A stretch of DNA of 20,336 nt, taken from the NCBI GenBank assembly GCA_038924905.1, contig JBCKUK010000024.1:1-20336 (forward strand). The letters run 5' to 3'. Source of the DNA: JBCKUK01 sp038924905 (lineage in GTDB: Bacteria; Pseudomonadota; Gammaproteobacteria; Burkholderiales; Methylophilaceae). Numbering within the stretch: the first letter of the stretch is position 1; the number at the start of each line of letters is the position of its first letter. The notes beneath the pieces were generated by a model. The model was given only the letters and a program-made list of their open reading frames with translations. It was not told the DNA's origin and ran no database searches. Below are positions 1 to 6,017 of the stretch, piece after piece. A program made the translations under genes and the position numbers.

Positions 1-30
1 TTTCTTAGGAAAATCGGCCATGAAAAATTA

Positions 31-46
31 CCACTATATATAGTGG
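31..46. repeat. Perfect 16-bp palindrome upstream of the small gene
   Basis: CCACTATATATAGTGG is its own reverse complement. A second, looser dyad follows (GTATCT at 53-58 and AGATAC at 74-79). Both lie upstream of the putative promoter at 103-131. They could be operator sites or a small transcript hairpin; no binding protein can be named from sequence. Confidence 0.5.
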
Positions 47-102
47 TTGAGTGTATCTCTAAACCATCCATATAGATACCCTATTAAATACAAAGAGATA
101 GC

Positions 103-131
103 TTGTCTTTTTAAAATAATAGTTCTATATT
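103..131 (+). promoter_or_regulatory. Putative sigma70-type promoter of the small gene at 162-386
   Basis: A -35-like TTGTCT (103-108) and a -10-like TATATT (126-131) are separated by 17 bp. Transcription would start near 138. This places the upstream ATG at 132 at or before the transcript start and favours an ATG at 162 or 177 as the real start. Matches are 4/6 and 5/6 to consensus in AT-rich DNA, so this is a prediction only. Confidence 0.4.
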
Positions 132-161
132 ATGCATAACAGTTTATTGGAATTAACTATT

Positions 162-386
162 ATGCATGCACCATTGATGACGAAATATGTATACCAGATT
201 CGTAGCCGCAACGGCGCGGTTGTGGATAATTTGCGAATTTACGGACGCAATGAAGATGAAGCGAAGCGTAAGTTAGAGCAGATGTACCATCATTGCGAAA
301 TCATTGATTCGCATATTGTGATGCCGGAGCGTTCCGCAAATTCAAGCTTTGAAGATGTACTGAGCTTGATTGTCGGTAATCGATAG
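162..386 (+). CDS. Small hypothetical protein
   Basis: This is a short ORF of about 74 codons from ATG 162, or 69 from ATG 177 (MTKYVYQIRSRNG...). An in-frame ATG also exists at 132, but it falls just after a predicted -10 box and is unlikely. A weak purine patch (GGA at 149-151) precedes 162; nothing precedes 177, so the start is uncertain. The protein is soluble, with no signal peptide or membrane segment. The central part (GRNEDEAKRKLEQMYHHCEI) looks like an amphipathic helix after a beta strand, a pattern seen in small conserved proteins of unknown role. I do not recognise the family. It converges with the ParA gene, with a 9-bp gap. Confidence 0.55.
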   Translation: MHAPLMTKYVYQIRSRNGAVVDNLRIYGRNEDEAKRKLEQMYHHCEIIDSHIVMPERSANSSFEDVLSLIVGNR

Positions 387-395
387 ATCGCGTTT

Positions 396-1169
396 CTAGC
401 CCAGATTTATCAAGCCCGATTTAATTAATTCTTTAAGCAGTTTATCGTAGTCTTGCGCGCCAGCGCTGCTGCTGCTGTGGCGGAAAATGTCTTTTTTAAG
501 TTGTGGACTTTCAGCAAGCGCTACATTCTCAGAAATGACAGTTTTACACAACTCCTTACCAAAGTTTGCTTTAGCCTGCTCATGCACCTCAAAGGTCATG
601 CCTCTGCGACGGTCGTAGCAAGTCAGTAAATAGCGTCGATTAGCGCGCCTTTTTAACACTGGCTCCAATGCCTGCAAAGTTTGTTCGACTTTTTGCGCAC
701 CTTGAAATGATAAAAAGTCTGATGCAATAGGAATAAGTACCAAATCTGACGCAAAAATTGCATTTAGCGAAAGCACCCCTAGATACGGGCAGCAATCAAT
801 CAATGTGTTGGGTGTGGGGGTTTCTTTTTCCAGTGCCTCGAGGCCATACCGGAGGCGATTAAGAATGGCCGGACCTTTGCCAAACACCGAATCTACCTTG
901 ATCAGCTCTCGATGTGACGGAATAAGCCGGCCAATATGTGGCCACTCAATCTGCAATTGTTCTAGGGGTTTGTTGTCCTGATAAAAGCCAAATAAACTGC
1001 GGCCAGCCTCTTGCGGCGGACTTTCATGGATTTCTGTCAAGTGACTCTGGGGGTCAATATCAATGAGGAGAGGATTGCCGCCCCGGCGGTGTATAGCGGC
1101 AGAAAGATTGAGTACTGTGGTGGTCTTGCCCACTCCACCTTTTTGGTTGAACACGGCGACACGGCTCAT
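396..1169 (-). CDS. Orphan ParA/Soj-type P-loop ATPase
   Basis: This 257-residue protein opens with a deviant Walker A motif, KGGVGKTT at residues 10-17, with the signature lysine K10 and the invariant K15. Switch I is LIDIDPQ (D37, D39). The Walker B region is LIDCCPYLGVLSLNAI around D126, where the usual DxPP reads DCCP. The family binds ATP as a dimer, often associates with DNA, and positions plasmids, chromosomes or protein cargo. There is no N-terminal helix-turn-helix and no parB-like gene or visible parS array nearby, so classical partitioning is not supported. Its ATG overlaps the TGA of the upstream Y-family polymerase by 4 bp, so the two are very probably co-translated. The family call is secure; the role is unknown. 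Confidence 0.9.
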   Translation of the reverse strand: MSRVAVFNQKGGVGKTTTVLNLSAAIHRRGGNPLLIDIDPQSHLTEIHESPPQEAGRSLFGFYQDNKPLEQLQIEWPHIGRLIPSHRELIKVDSVFGKGPAILNRLRYGLEALEKETPTPNTLIDCCPYLGVLSLNAIFASDLVLIPIASDFLSFQGAQKVEQTLQALEPVLKRRANRRYLLTCYDRRRGMTFEVHEQAKANFGKELCKTVISENVALAESPQLKKDIFRHSSSSAGAQDYDKLLKELIKSGLINLG

Positions 1170-2413
1170 GATGACGCCTTTGCGGGGCCGTTATCTTCTA
1201 CGCTTAAATCCGGGATGTGGTTAAAAGCAATTCGCATGGGAGCGTTATTCAATGCATTGTGGGCGCCACCGAAATATACCGTATTTTTACCATAACGCAA
1301 ATTCAGTTTATCTAACGTGGTATCCAATTTCCTTTTTGTTGCGTTGGTGGCAGGCATAAATAAATCCAGCGCCCGTTCACCAAGCTCCACAAGGCCGCTG
1401 AAAGTTATGCCGACCGCGTGTGGCGTGGTTTTGCGGGCGGGGTAGTTTTGCCATAGCTGTTCTAAAGCATGGGTGAGCACCAGGGTGTCATTAGTCGGTG
1501 AGCATGCGCTGATTGTCACCCAGCTTGGATGATTGATAAACTTAACTTTGACACTGATAGCAGAGGCATAGAGCTCATAACTGCGTAGGCGCATACAGGC
1601 TTTTTGTAACAGGCGGTGCAATACAGCTAATGCAGCATTTTTCGTGCGCAGTTCAGGCGGTAGTACGTGCGAATGGCCGAGACTGCTACGGTCATGTTTG
1701 ACCAGTGGCAATTCAATGCCGCGCAGCCTGTCATACATGCGCTCACCTTCAATGCTGCCCCAGGCGGCGCGCAGCTGCTGGCGATTAGAGGCATATAATT
1801 GGGGGATAGTGGCAATGCCCTTACGCACCAAGCGTTCTTCCATACGTCTGCCGATGCCATTTAAATCTCTTAATTTCAGTGCATAGAGTTTTTTCGGCAG
1901 GTCGTTCGTTTCAATCACTACGCAGCCATCCGGCTTTTGCATATTGGATGCGACTTTGGCCAAAAAGGTATTGGGCGCAATGCCAATTGAGCAGCGAATT
2001 TGATCACCTGCTTTTATGGCAATAGCATGTTTTATGCGGCTTGCCAACGCCAACGCATTTTCACGCTTTTGCTGGCTGCCGGTGAGCATGCAAACCATTT
2101 CATCTATCGAGAATACATTTTCTACATGCGTGCAGCTTTCTACAATCTCGATGAGTTTGTGGTGAAACTCCACATAAAGCGACGGTCGCGCTTCGACAAA
2201 AATCATGTCTTTGCACAGCTTGCGCGCATCACGTACACTCGTGCCAGTTTTAATGCCAAAGGCTTTGGCCTCATAACTTGTGGCGATGCAACAAGTGGTT
2301 TCTGCCATCACTGGCAACACGCCGATTGGCTTGCTGCGCAGCTCCGGGCGTAGCTGTTGCTCTACCGAAGCGAAGTAGGAGTTAAAATCTACATAAAGTG
2401 CATTTAATGACAT
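1166..2413 (-). CDS. Y-family DNA polymerase (UmuC/DinB type)
   Basis: This 415-residue protein has the polymerase core of error-prone translesion polymerases. The first metal aspartate is D9 in YVDFNSYFASVE, the steric-gate position is F14, and the catalytic pair is D104/E105 in FSIDEM, so it should be active, unlike ImuB proteins that have lost these residues. CSIGIAPNTFLAKVASNMQKPDG and a helix-hairpin-helix LRDLNGIGRRMEERL follow, then the little-finger domain. A UmuC-like tail has ALDLF at 348-352, where a beta-clamp motif would read QL(D/N)LF, so clamp binding may be weak. The C-terminus (RYGKNTVYFGG, MRIAFNHIP) resembles UmuC rather than E. coli Pol IV. No umuD is present; the partner gene is a ParA ATPase overlapping by 4 bp. 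No clear Shine-Dalgarno precedes the ATG. Confidence 0.9.
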   Translation of the reverse strand: MSLNALYVDFNSYFASVEQQLRPELRSKPIGVLPVMAETTCCIATSYEAKAFGIKTGTSVRDARKLCKDMIFVEARPSLYVEFHHKLIEIVESCTHVENVFSIDEMVCMLTGSQQKRENALALASRIKHAIAIKAGDQIRCSIGIAPNTFLAKVASNMQKPDGCVVIETNDLPKKLYALKLRDLNGIGRRMEERLVRKGIATIPQLYASNRQQLRAAWGSIEGERMYDRLRGIELPLVKHDRSSLGHSHVLPPELRTKNAALAVLHRLLQKACMRLRSYELYASAISVKVKFINHPSWVTISACSPTNDTLVLTHALEQLWQNYPARKTTPHAVGITFSGLVELGERALDLFMPATNATKRKLDTTLDKLNLRYGKNTVYFGGAHNALNNAPMRIAFNHIPDLSVEDNGPAKASS

Positions 2414-2455
2414 TGTGATTTTGTTTCTAAATCAATCTGACTTTATTGGATCATT

Positions 2456-2496
2456 CTTATAATTTTTTGCAGACTTGTCTGACTAAGTATCATACT
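2456..2496 (-). promoter_or_regulatory. Candidate promoter and operator dyads of the polymerase/ParA operon
   Basis: On the minus strand a -35-like TAGTCA (complement of 2480-2485) and a -10-like TATAAG (complement of 2456-2461) are 18 bp apart. The dyad CAGACTTGTCTG (2470-2481) overlaps the spacer and the dyad AGTATCATACT (2486-2496) lies just upstream. That is where a repressor would sit. Neither dyad matches the CTGT-N8-ACAG LexA box, so SOS control is not shown. Confidence 0.35.
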
Positions 2497-2516
2497 CGTA
2501 GCAAGTAACTTTCTAA

Positions 2517-2524
2517 GGTCATTG
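2517..2524. repeat. Left target-site duplication
   Basis: GGTCATTG abuts the left terminal inverted repeat and is repeated exactly at 2716-2723. Neighbouring bases differ on both sides, so the duplication is exactly 8 bp. Confidence 0.8.
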
Positions 2525-2715
2525 CTTGCCTATCCGATTAGCACCCACACATACTAGATATGGGATGCGGCCAGACCACGAGAAAACCCGGCAGGGCTGG
2601 CAGAATGCCATGTGGCACAATGGGTTACCGCAAGAATGCCAGCTGCGACGGCCCGATTGTCGGATTTACCGACCCACTAGGTGTAGTGTTTGTGGGTGCT
2701 AATCGGATAGGCAAG
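2525..2715. mobile_element. 191-bp MITE-like element with terminal inverted repeats and 8-bp target duplication
   Basis: The ends are perfect inverted repeats of 25 bp (2525-2549 and 2691-2715; left end begins CTTGCCTATCCGATTAGC). Identical 8-bp direct repeats, GGTCATTG, lie immediately outside (2517-2524 and 2716-2723), the mark of a transposition event. There is no ORF inside, so it would depend on a transposase in trans. The interior is GC-rich and can pair: GCTGGCA 2596-2602 with TGCCAGC 2637-2643, and GTCGG 2659-2663 with CCGAC 2669-2673. Eight-bp duplications occur in several insertion sequence families; I cannot assign this one. Confidence 0.85.
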
Positions 2716-2717
2716 GG
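2713..2717 (+). promoter_or_regulatory. msrA ribosome binding site at the element junction
   Basis: AAGGG lies 8 bp before the msrA ATG. Its first three bases are the last bases of the inserted element and its last two come from the target duplication. Without the insertion the site would read AAGG at the same spacing, so the insertion keeps a usable binding site. Confidence 0.6.
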
Positions 2718-2723
2718 TCATTG
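2716..2723. repeat. Right target-site duplication
   Basis: GGTCATTG abuts the right terminal inverted repeat and matches 2517-2524 exactly. Its first two bases form part of the msrA ribosome binding site. Confidence 0.8.
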
Positions 2724-2725
2724 GG

Positions 2726-3265
2726 ATGGATAACGACAAAATCGCAATTTTTGCAGGCGGCTGTTTCTGGTGCACAGAACCAGTGTTCTCGCAGCTCAGT
2801 GGCGTTAAAAGCGTGGCCTCTGGCTACATAGGCGGCCATACTTTAAATCCGACTTACAAAGAGATATGCAACGGCGATACCGGTCATGCAGAAGGCATCA
2901 AAGTTACTTTTGACCCTGCCCAGGTTTCATTTGATACGTTGCTGGAGATATTCTTCATCTCGCACGACCCTACCACGCGCAACCGCCAAGGCAATGATAT
3001 TGGCACGCAATATCGCTCGGCTGTTTTCTGTCAGGATGAAGAACAGCGCCAAAGCGTAAGGGACATGATTGCCAGGCTAAATGCAGAGCAGATTTGGTTG
3101 GAGCCGATTGTGACGCAGATCAATGGTGCAGAGACCTTCTGGCCGGCGGAGGATTACCATCAGTATTACTATGATAAGAACCCCAACCAGCCTTATTGTA
3201 TGGCAGTTGCAGGGACAAAAGTGGCGAAAATACGCGCCAAATATACGAGTTTGTTAAAAAACTAG
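2726..3265 (+). CDS. msrA: Peptide-methionine (S)-S-oxide reductase MsrA
   Basis: This 179-residue enzyme reduces the S form of methionine sulfoxide, free or in proteins, using thioredoxin, and repairs oxidative damage in the cytoplasm. The active-site motif is GGCFWCTEPVF, with catalytic C13 and a second cysteine C16. Family landmarks follow: GYIGG, YKEICNGDTGHAE, HDPTTRNRQGNDIGTQYRS and FWPAEDYHQYY. C158 near the C-terminus (PYCMAV) is placed as a resolving cysteine. Length is usual for an MsrA without a fused MsrB; no msrB is present here. The ATG follows AAGGG by 8 bp. The 191-bp mobile-type element ends 10 bp before the start, so the original promoter has been moved away or replaced. It converges with corA. 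Confidence 0.96.
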   Translation: MDNDKIAIFAGGCFWCTEPVFSQLSGVKSVASGYIGGHTLNPTYKEICNGDTGHAEGIKVTFDPAQVSFDTLLEIFFISHDPTTRNRQGNDIGTQYRSAVFCQDEEQRQSVRDMIARLNAEQIWLEPIVTQINGAETFWPAEDYHQYYYDKNPNQPYCMAVAGTKVAKIRAKYTSLLKN

Positions 3266-3275
3266 GCTACCGAAT

Positions 3276-4364
3276 TTAGCGGCGGCTAAGCAGTTGCCTG
3301 CGCCAGAATATAAGAATCATGATAAAGGCAATGCTTGCCATCGTGCCAAGTGCCCACCAAAAGCCATCTATGTCCGCCAGCCAGGGCGTGACTTCAAAAT
3401 TCATGCCGAAGATGCCCGCAATCAGCATGGCTGGCATGAATAGCATGGCAACTACCGTCAACGCGCGTACTTCCATATTTACACGGTTACTGATGCCGGA
3501 GAGATAAATATCCAGCATGTGGCCGAGCAAATCGCGTATGGCTTCAAGCGATTCAATCACGTGCACCGAGTGGTCATAGACATCATGCAAAAAAAGCACG
3601 GTGTCTGCCGTAAAAAAGTGACTGTCGTTGCGCACCAGGGTGTTAATCATCTCGCGCAGAGGCCACACGCTACGACGCAGCTCCATGCTTTCCCGTTTTA
3701 GTTGGTGGATGTTATGCAACAGCGCAGTGGTTGGTTTGCGCAACAGCTTTTCTTCCAATGTTTCGCATTCATCGCCCATTTGTTCCAACACAATGAAATA
3801 GCGGTCCACAATCACATCCAGCAAGGCATAGGCCAGATAATCAGACCCAGCCTCACGGATATGCATGCGCCCAGTGCGCAAGCGCTCACGTATCGGCTCA
3901 AAAGAGCCAGTTGGCCGCTCCTGGAAGGTCAGCACAAAATGCTTACCAAGAATCAGGCTGATTTGCTCTGAGGCCAGTGTGTTTTGTTCTTTGTCGTGAT
4001 GAAAGCAGTGCGCAACGATGTAAAGATAATCGCCATAAGTATCTATCTTGGGGCGCTGATTGGTGTGCAGGATATCCTCCATCACCAGCGGATGCAGGTT
4101 AAATGCATGGCCAATATCAGCGATAAGCTGGGCATCCTGCAAACCGTGCACATTCAGCCAAATCTTGTCTTTGGTCGGCAGCTCGAAATCGCGCATGGTA
4201 GCTGCGTCTAACGTGTTCTCAATTACGTGTTTCGCATCGTATTCAGTCAAGCTGATAACAGGATGTTTGGTCTTTACTTCGCCCACATGCATGAGCGTTC
4301 CCGGCGCCATACCAATTTTTTTAGAACTTAATTTGCGCGGTCTTTTTGGGAATGTTTTTTTCAT
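3276..4364 (-). CDS. corA: CorA-type magnesium/cobalt transporter
   Basis: This 362-residue protein is an inner-membrane divalent cation channel of the CorA family, normally a pentamer that brings in Mg2+ and also passes Co2+ or Ni2+. The N-terminal two thirds form the cytoplasmic domain with long helices. Near the C-terminus is a first membrane helix (about 301-319), the diagnostic GMN motif at 320-322 (IFGMNFEV), a short periplasmic loop, a second helix (about 335-354) and the positive tail WRRQLLSRR. The first 20 residues are very basic (KKTFPKRPRKLSSKK). The start lies 6 bp after the cysK stop, so the two genes are probably one transcript. Confidence 0.93.
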   Translation of the reverse strand: MKKTFPKRPRKLSSKKIGMAPGTLMHVGEVKTKHPVISLTEYDAKHVIENTLDAATMRDFELPTKDKIWLNVHGLQDAQLIADIGHAFNLHPLVMEDILHTNQRPKIDTYGDYLYIVAHCFHHDKEQNTLASEQISLILGKHFVLTFQERPTGSFEPIRERLRTGRMHIREAGSDYLAYALLDVIVDRYFIVLEQMGDECETLEEKLLRKPTTALLHNIHQLKRESMELRRSVWPLREMINTLVRNDSHFFTADTVLFLHDVYDHSVHVIESLEAIRDLLGHMLDIYLSGISNRVNMEVRALTVVAMLFMPAMLIAGIFGMNFEVTPWLADIDGFWWALGTMASIAFIMILIFWRRQLLSRR

Positions 4365-4370
4365 CTCGGC

Positions 4371-5303
4371 CTAGACTTCCAAATGGCTGTAAAGCGGCGT
4401 AGATAAATAGCGCTCGCCAAACGATGGAATAATCACCACGATGAGCTTGCCCTTGTTCTCAGGGCGTTTGGCTACTTCCATCGCTGCCCACACCGCCGCG
4501 CCGGAAGATATGCCGACCAGCAAGCCATCCTCCACCGCCATGCGGCGCGCGATATTCATGGCATCATCATTTTTCACACGCACTATTTCGTCGTAGATTT
4601 TGGTATTTAAAATTGCCGGGATAAAGCCCGCGCCTATGCCTTGAATCGGGTGCGGACCCCGTTGCCCACCAGATAGCACCGGGCTGGCATCGGGCTCCAC
4701 CGCGATAACCTGAATCTTGGGGTTGCGCGCTTTTAAGACTTCACCCACGCCGGTAATCGTACCGCCAGTGCCGATGCCGGAAACAAAAATATCCACCTTA
4801 CCATCGGTATCACGCCAGATTTCTTCTGCCGTCGTTTTTCGGTGTATCTCCGGGTTGGCGGGGTTTTCAAACTGCTGTGCAACTACATAGCGCGAGTCAG
4901 CCGCTGCCATCTCTTCAGTCTTCTTGATTGCGCCTGGCATACCATCCGGCCCCGGTGTCAAAATCAAATCAGCGCCATAAGCCTTTAGCAATAGCCTGCG
5001 TTCACGGCTCATGGTCTCCGGCATCACAAAAGCGCACTTGATGCCGCGCGCTGCGCATACCATCGCCAGTCCAATACCGGTGTTGCCGCTGGTTGGCTCC
5101 AGGATGATGGTGTCCGGCTTGATGCGCCCCTGTGCTTCTAGCGCGTCTATCATTGCCACGGCAATACGGTCTTTCACGCTATGCGCCGGGCTATAGTATT
5201 CCAGCTTGCAGGCGATGGTGGCATCTATGCCCGCCGCGACCTTATTGAGTTTAACCAGTGGAGTGTTGCCGACGAGCTCGGCGGCGTTATTGGCGATTTT
5301 CAT
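4371..5303 (-). CDS. cysK: Cysteine synthase A (O-acetylserine sulfhydrylase)
   Basis: This 310-residue PLP enzyme makes L-cysteine from O-acetyl-L-serine and sulfide, the last step of sulfate assimilation. The PLP lysine is K44 in HSVKDR, the substrate loop is TSGNTG (71-76), the phosphate-binding glycines are in SGIGTGGTITGVG, and SSGAA follows. The C-terminal GERYLSTPLY is typical of CysK. CysM is an alternative, but this tail and the overall similarity favour CysK. An AGAGGA site precedes the ATG by 8 bp. It leads into corA, 6 bp downstream, on the same strand. Confidence 0.93.
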   Translation of the reverse strand: MKIANNAAELVGNTPLVKLNKVAAGIDATIACKLEYYSPAHSVKDRIAVAMIDALEAQGRIKPDTIILEPTSGNTGIGLAMVCAARGIKCAFVMPETMSRERRLLLKAYGADLILTPGPDGMPGAIKKTEEMAAADSRYVVAQQFENPANPEIHRKTTAEEIWRDTDGKVDIFVSGIGTGGTITGVGEVLKARNPKIQVIAVEPDASPVLSGGQRGPHPIQGIGAGFIPAILNTKIYDEIVRVKNDDAMNIARRMAVEDGLLVGISSGAAVWAAMEVAKRPENKGKLIVVIIPSFGERYLSTPLYSHLEV

Positions 5304-5363
5304 GATATAAATCCTCTAAAAAATATTCGAAGCTCAAACTGACCCCTTTAATTTCTTTAATTT

Positions 5364-5444
5364 TTAATTTTTGGCGTTAATTGCCGCGCGGCGCAAGGCA
5401 GCATCTGCACCAATTAGATCTGGAGTTTGTTTTATTGTTTTCAT
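5364..5444 (-). CDS. Possible 26-codon ORF downstream of the toxin gene
   Basis: An ATG at 5444 opens a 26-codon frame ending in TAA at 5364-5366; it contains TPDLIGADAALRRAA. It begins 6 bp after the toxin stop on the same strand. From memory, short proteins with a related D-L-(x)4-A-L-R-R-A-A core occur in bacteria in longer form and often end in GTP-rich tails, so this may be a truncated member. There is no good ribosome binding site. The coding status is uncertain. Confidence 0.3.
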   Translation of the reverse strand: MKTIKQTPDLIGADAALRRAAINAKN

Positions 5445-5450
5445 GAGCTG

Positions 5451-5741
5451 TTATACGCGCTTTTTCCAGTAATCTGGATGACGATTTAGGTTCATTACGG
5501 CTAGGATTTGAATCACATCATTTTTAACGACGTACAACAAACCATAAGGGAAGCGGTGTGCTAGCACGCGCCTAATGTCCCCTTGTATGATTGGCCACGC
5601 TTGAGGGTGCGCGAGCACGCGGTCTGTTGCTGCATAAATTTCTAGCATGAGCTGTTTGCCTAGACCGATATTACAATCTTCATAATAATTAACGGCATCT
5701 TCAAGCTCTTGTGCGGCTTGCGGGTGAAACTCAAGTTTCAT
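5451..5741 (-). CDS. RelE/ParE-superfamily toxin
   Basis: This 96-residue protein has the ParE/RelE fold pattern. Helix EFHPQAAQELEDAVNYYED and GLGKQLMLEI are followed by HPQAWPIIQGDIRRVLAHRFPYGLLYVV, then an end strand IQILAVMNLNRHPDYWKKR. In this family such toxins either cut mRNA at the ribosome or poison gyrase; the R-x-FPY-x-L-x-Y pattern and AV-x(4)-R-x-P-x-YW ending are of the ParE-like group usually paired with short 'addiction module component' antitoxins. That partner lies 8 bp upstream. The target cannot be read from sequence. Confidence 0.85.
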   Translation of the reverse strand: MKLEFHPQAAQELEDAVNYYEDCNIGLGKQLMLEIYAATDRVLAHPQAWPIIQGDIRRVLAHRFPYGLLYVVKNDVIQILAVMNLNRHPDYWKKRV

Positions 5742-5749
5742 CGATAATG

Positions 5750-5971
5750 CTAGCTTAAACGTTTATTAATGCGTTCGAACACTTGCATTGCAGAAATCAT
5801 TTGTACGTTGCCAGCATCAATGTCGTTTAGGCGTTCTTTCGCAACATCTGCCCACGCTTTATCAATTTCCGCATTGGCTGAGTTTAGCGTTTTGAGGATG
5901 GAGTCTGCAATAAAAGCGCGCTCTTCAACGGGTAAAGTTGCAAGTTCGTTAATTAAATCGGCGGTTTTCAT
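5750..5971 (-). CDS. Antitoxin, short addiction-module component
   Basis: This 73-residue acidic, mostly helical protein reads LPVEERAFIADSILKTLN then a second helix EIDKAWADVAKERLNDIDAG. This fits the TIGR02574-type putative addiction module components that bind and neutralise ParE/RelE toxins. The ATG is preceded by AAGGAG at good spacing. It starts 46 bp after the end of glnS on the same strand, so it may be read from its own promoter or from glnS. The antitoxin-first order is typical and would favour more antitoxin than toxin. Confidence 0.82.
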   Translation of the reverse strand: MKTADLINELATLPVEERAFIADSILKTLNSANAEIDKAWADVAKERLNDIDAGNVQMISAMQVFERINKRLS

Positions 5972-6017
5972 GAGGCTAACTCCTTGAAATTATTAAAACA
6001 TATCATTACATTTTTGT

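Noticed and set aside
1..21. ATG on the minus strand at 21 reading MADFPKK out of the window
   Set aside because: Only seven codons are visible and there is no ribosome binding site, so a gene cannot be supported.
2525..2715. Integron attC site as an explanation of the inverted repeat
   Set aside because: The ends lack the attC core sites and the flanking 8-bp direct duplication fits transposition instead.
2525..2715. 6S RNA or small SRP RNA as an explanation of the hairpin
   Set aside because: No conserved bulge sequence of 6S RNA and no GGAAG-type SRP loop is seen, and the target duplication marks an insertion.
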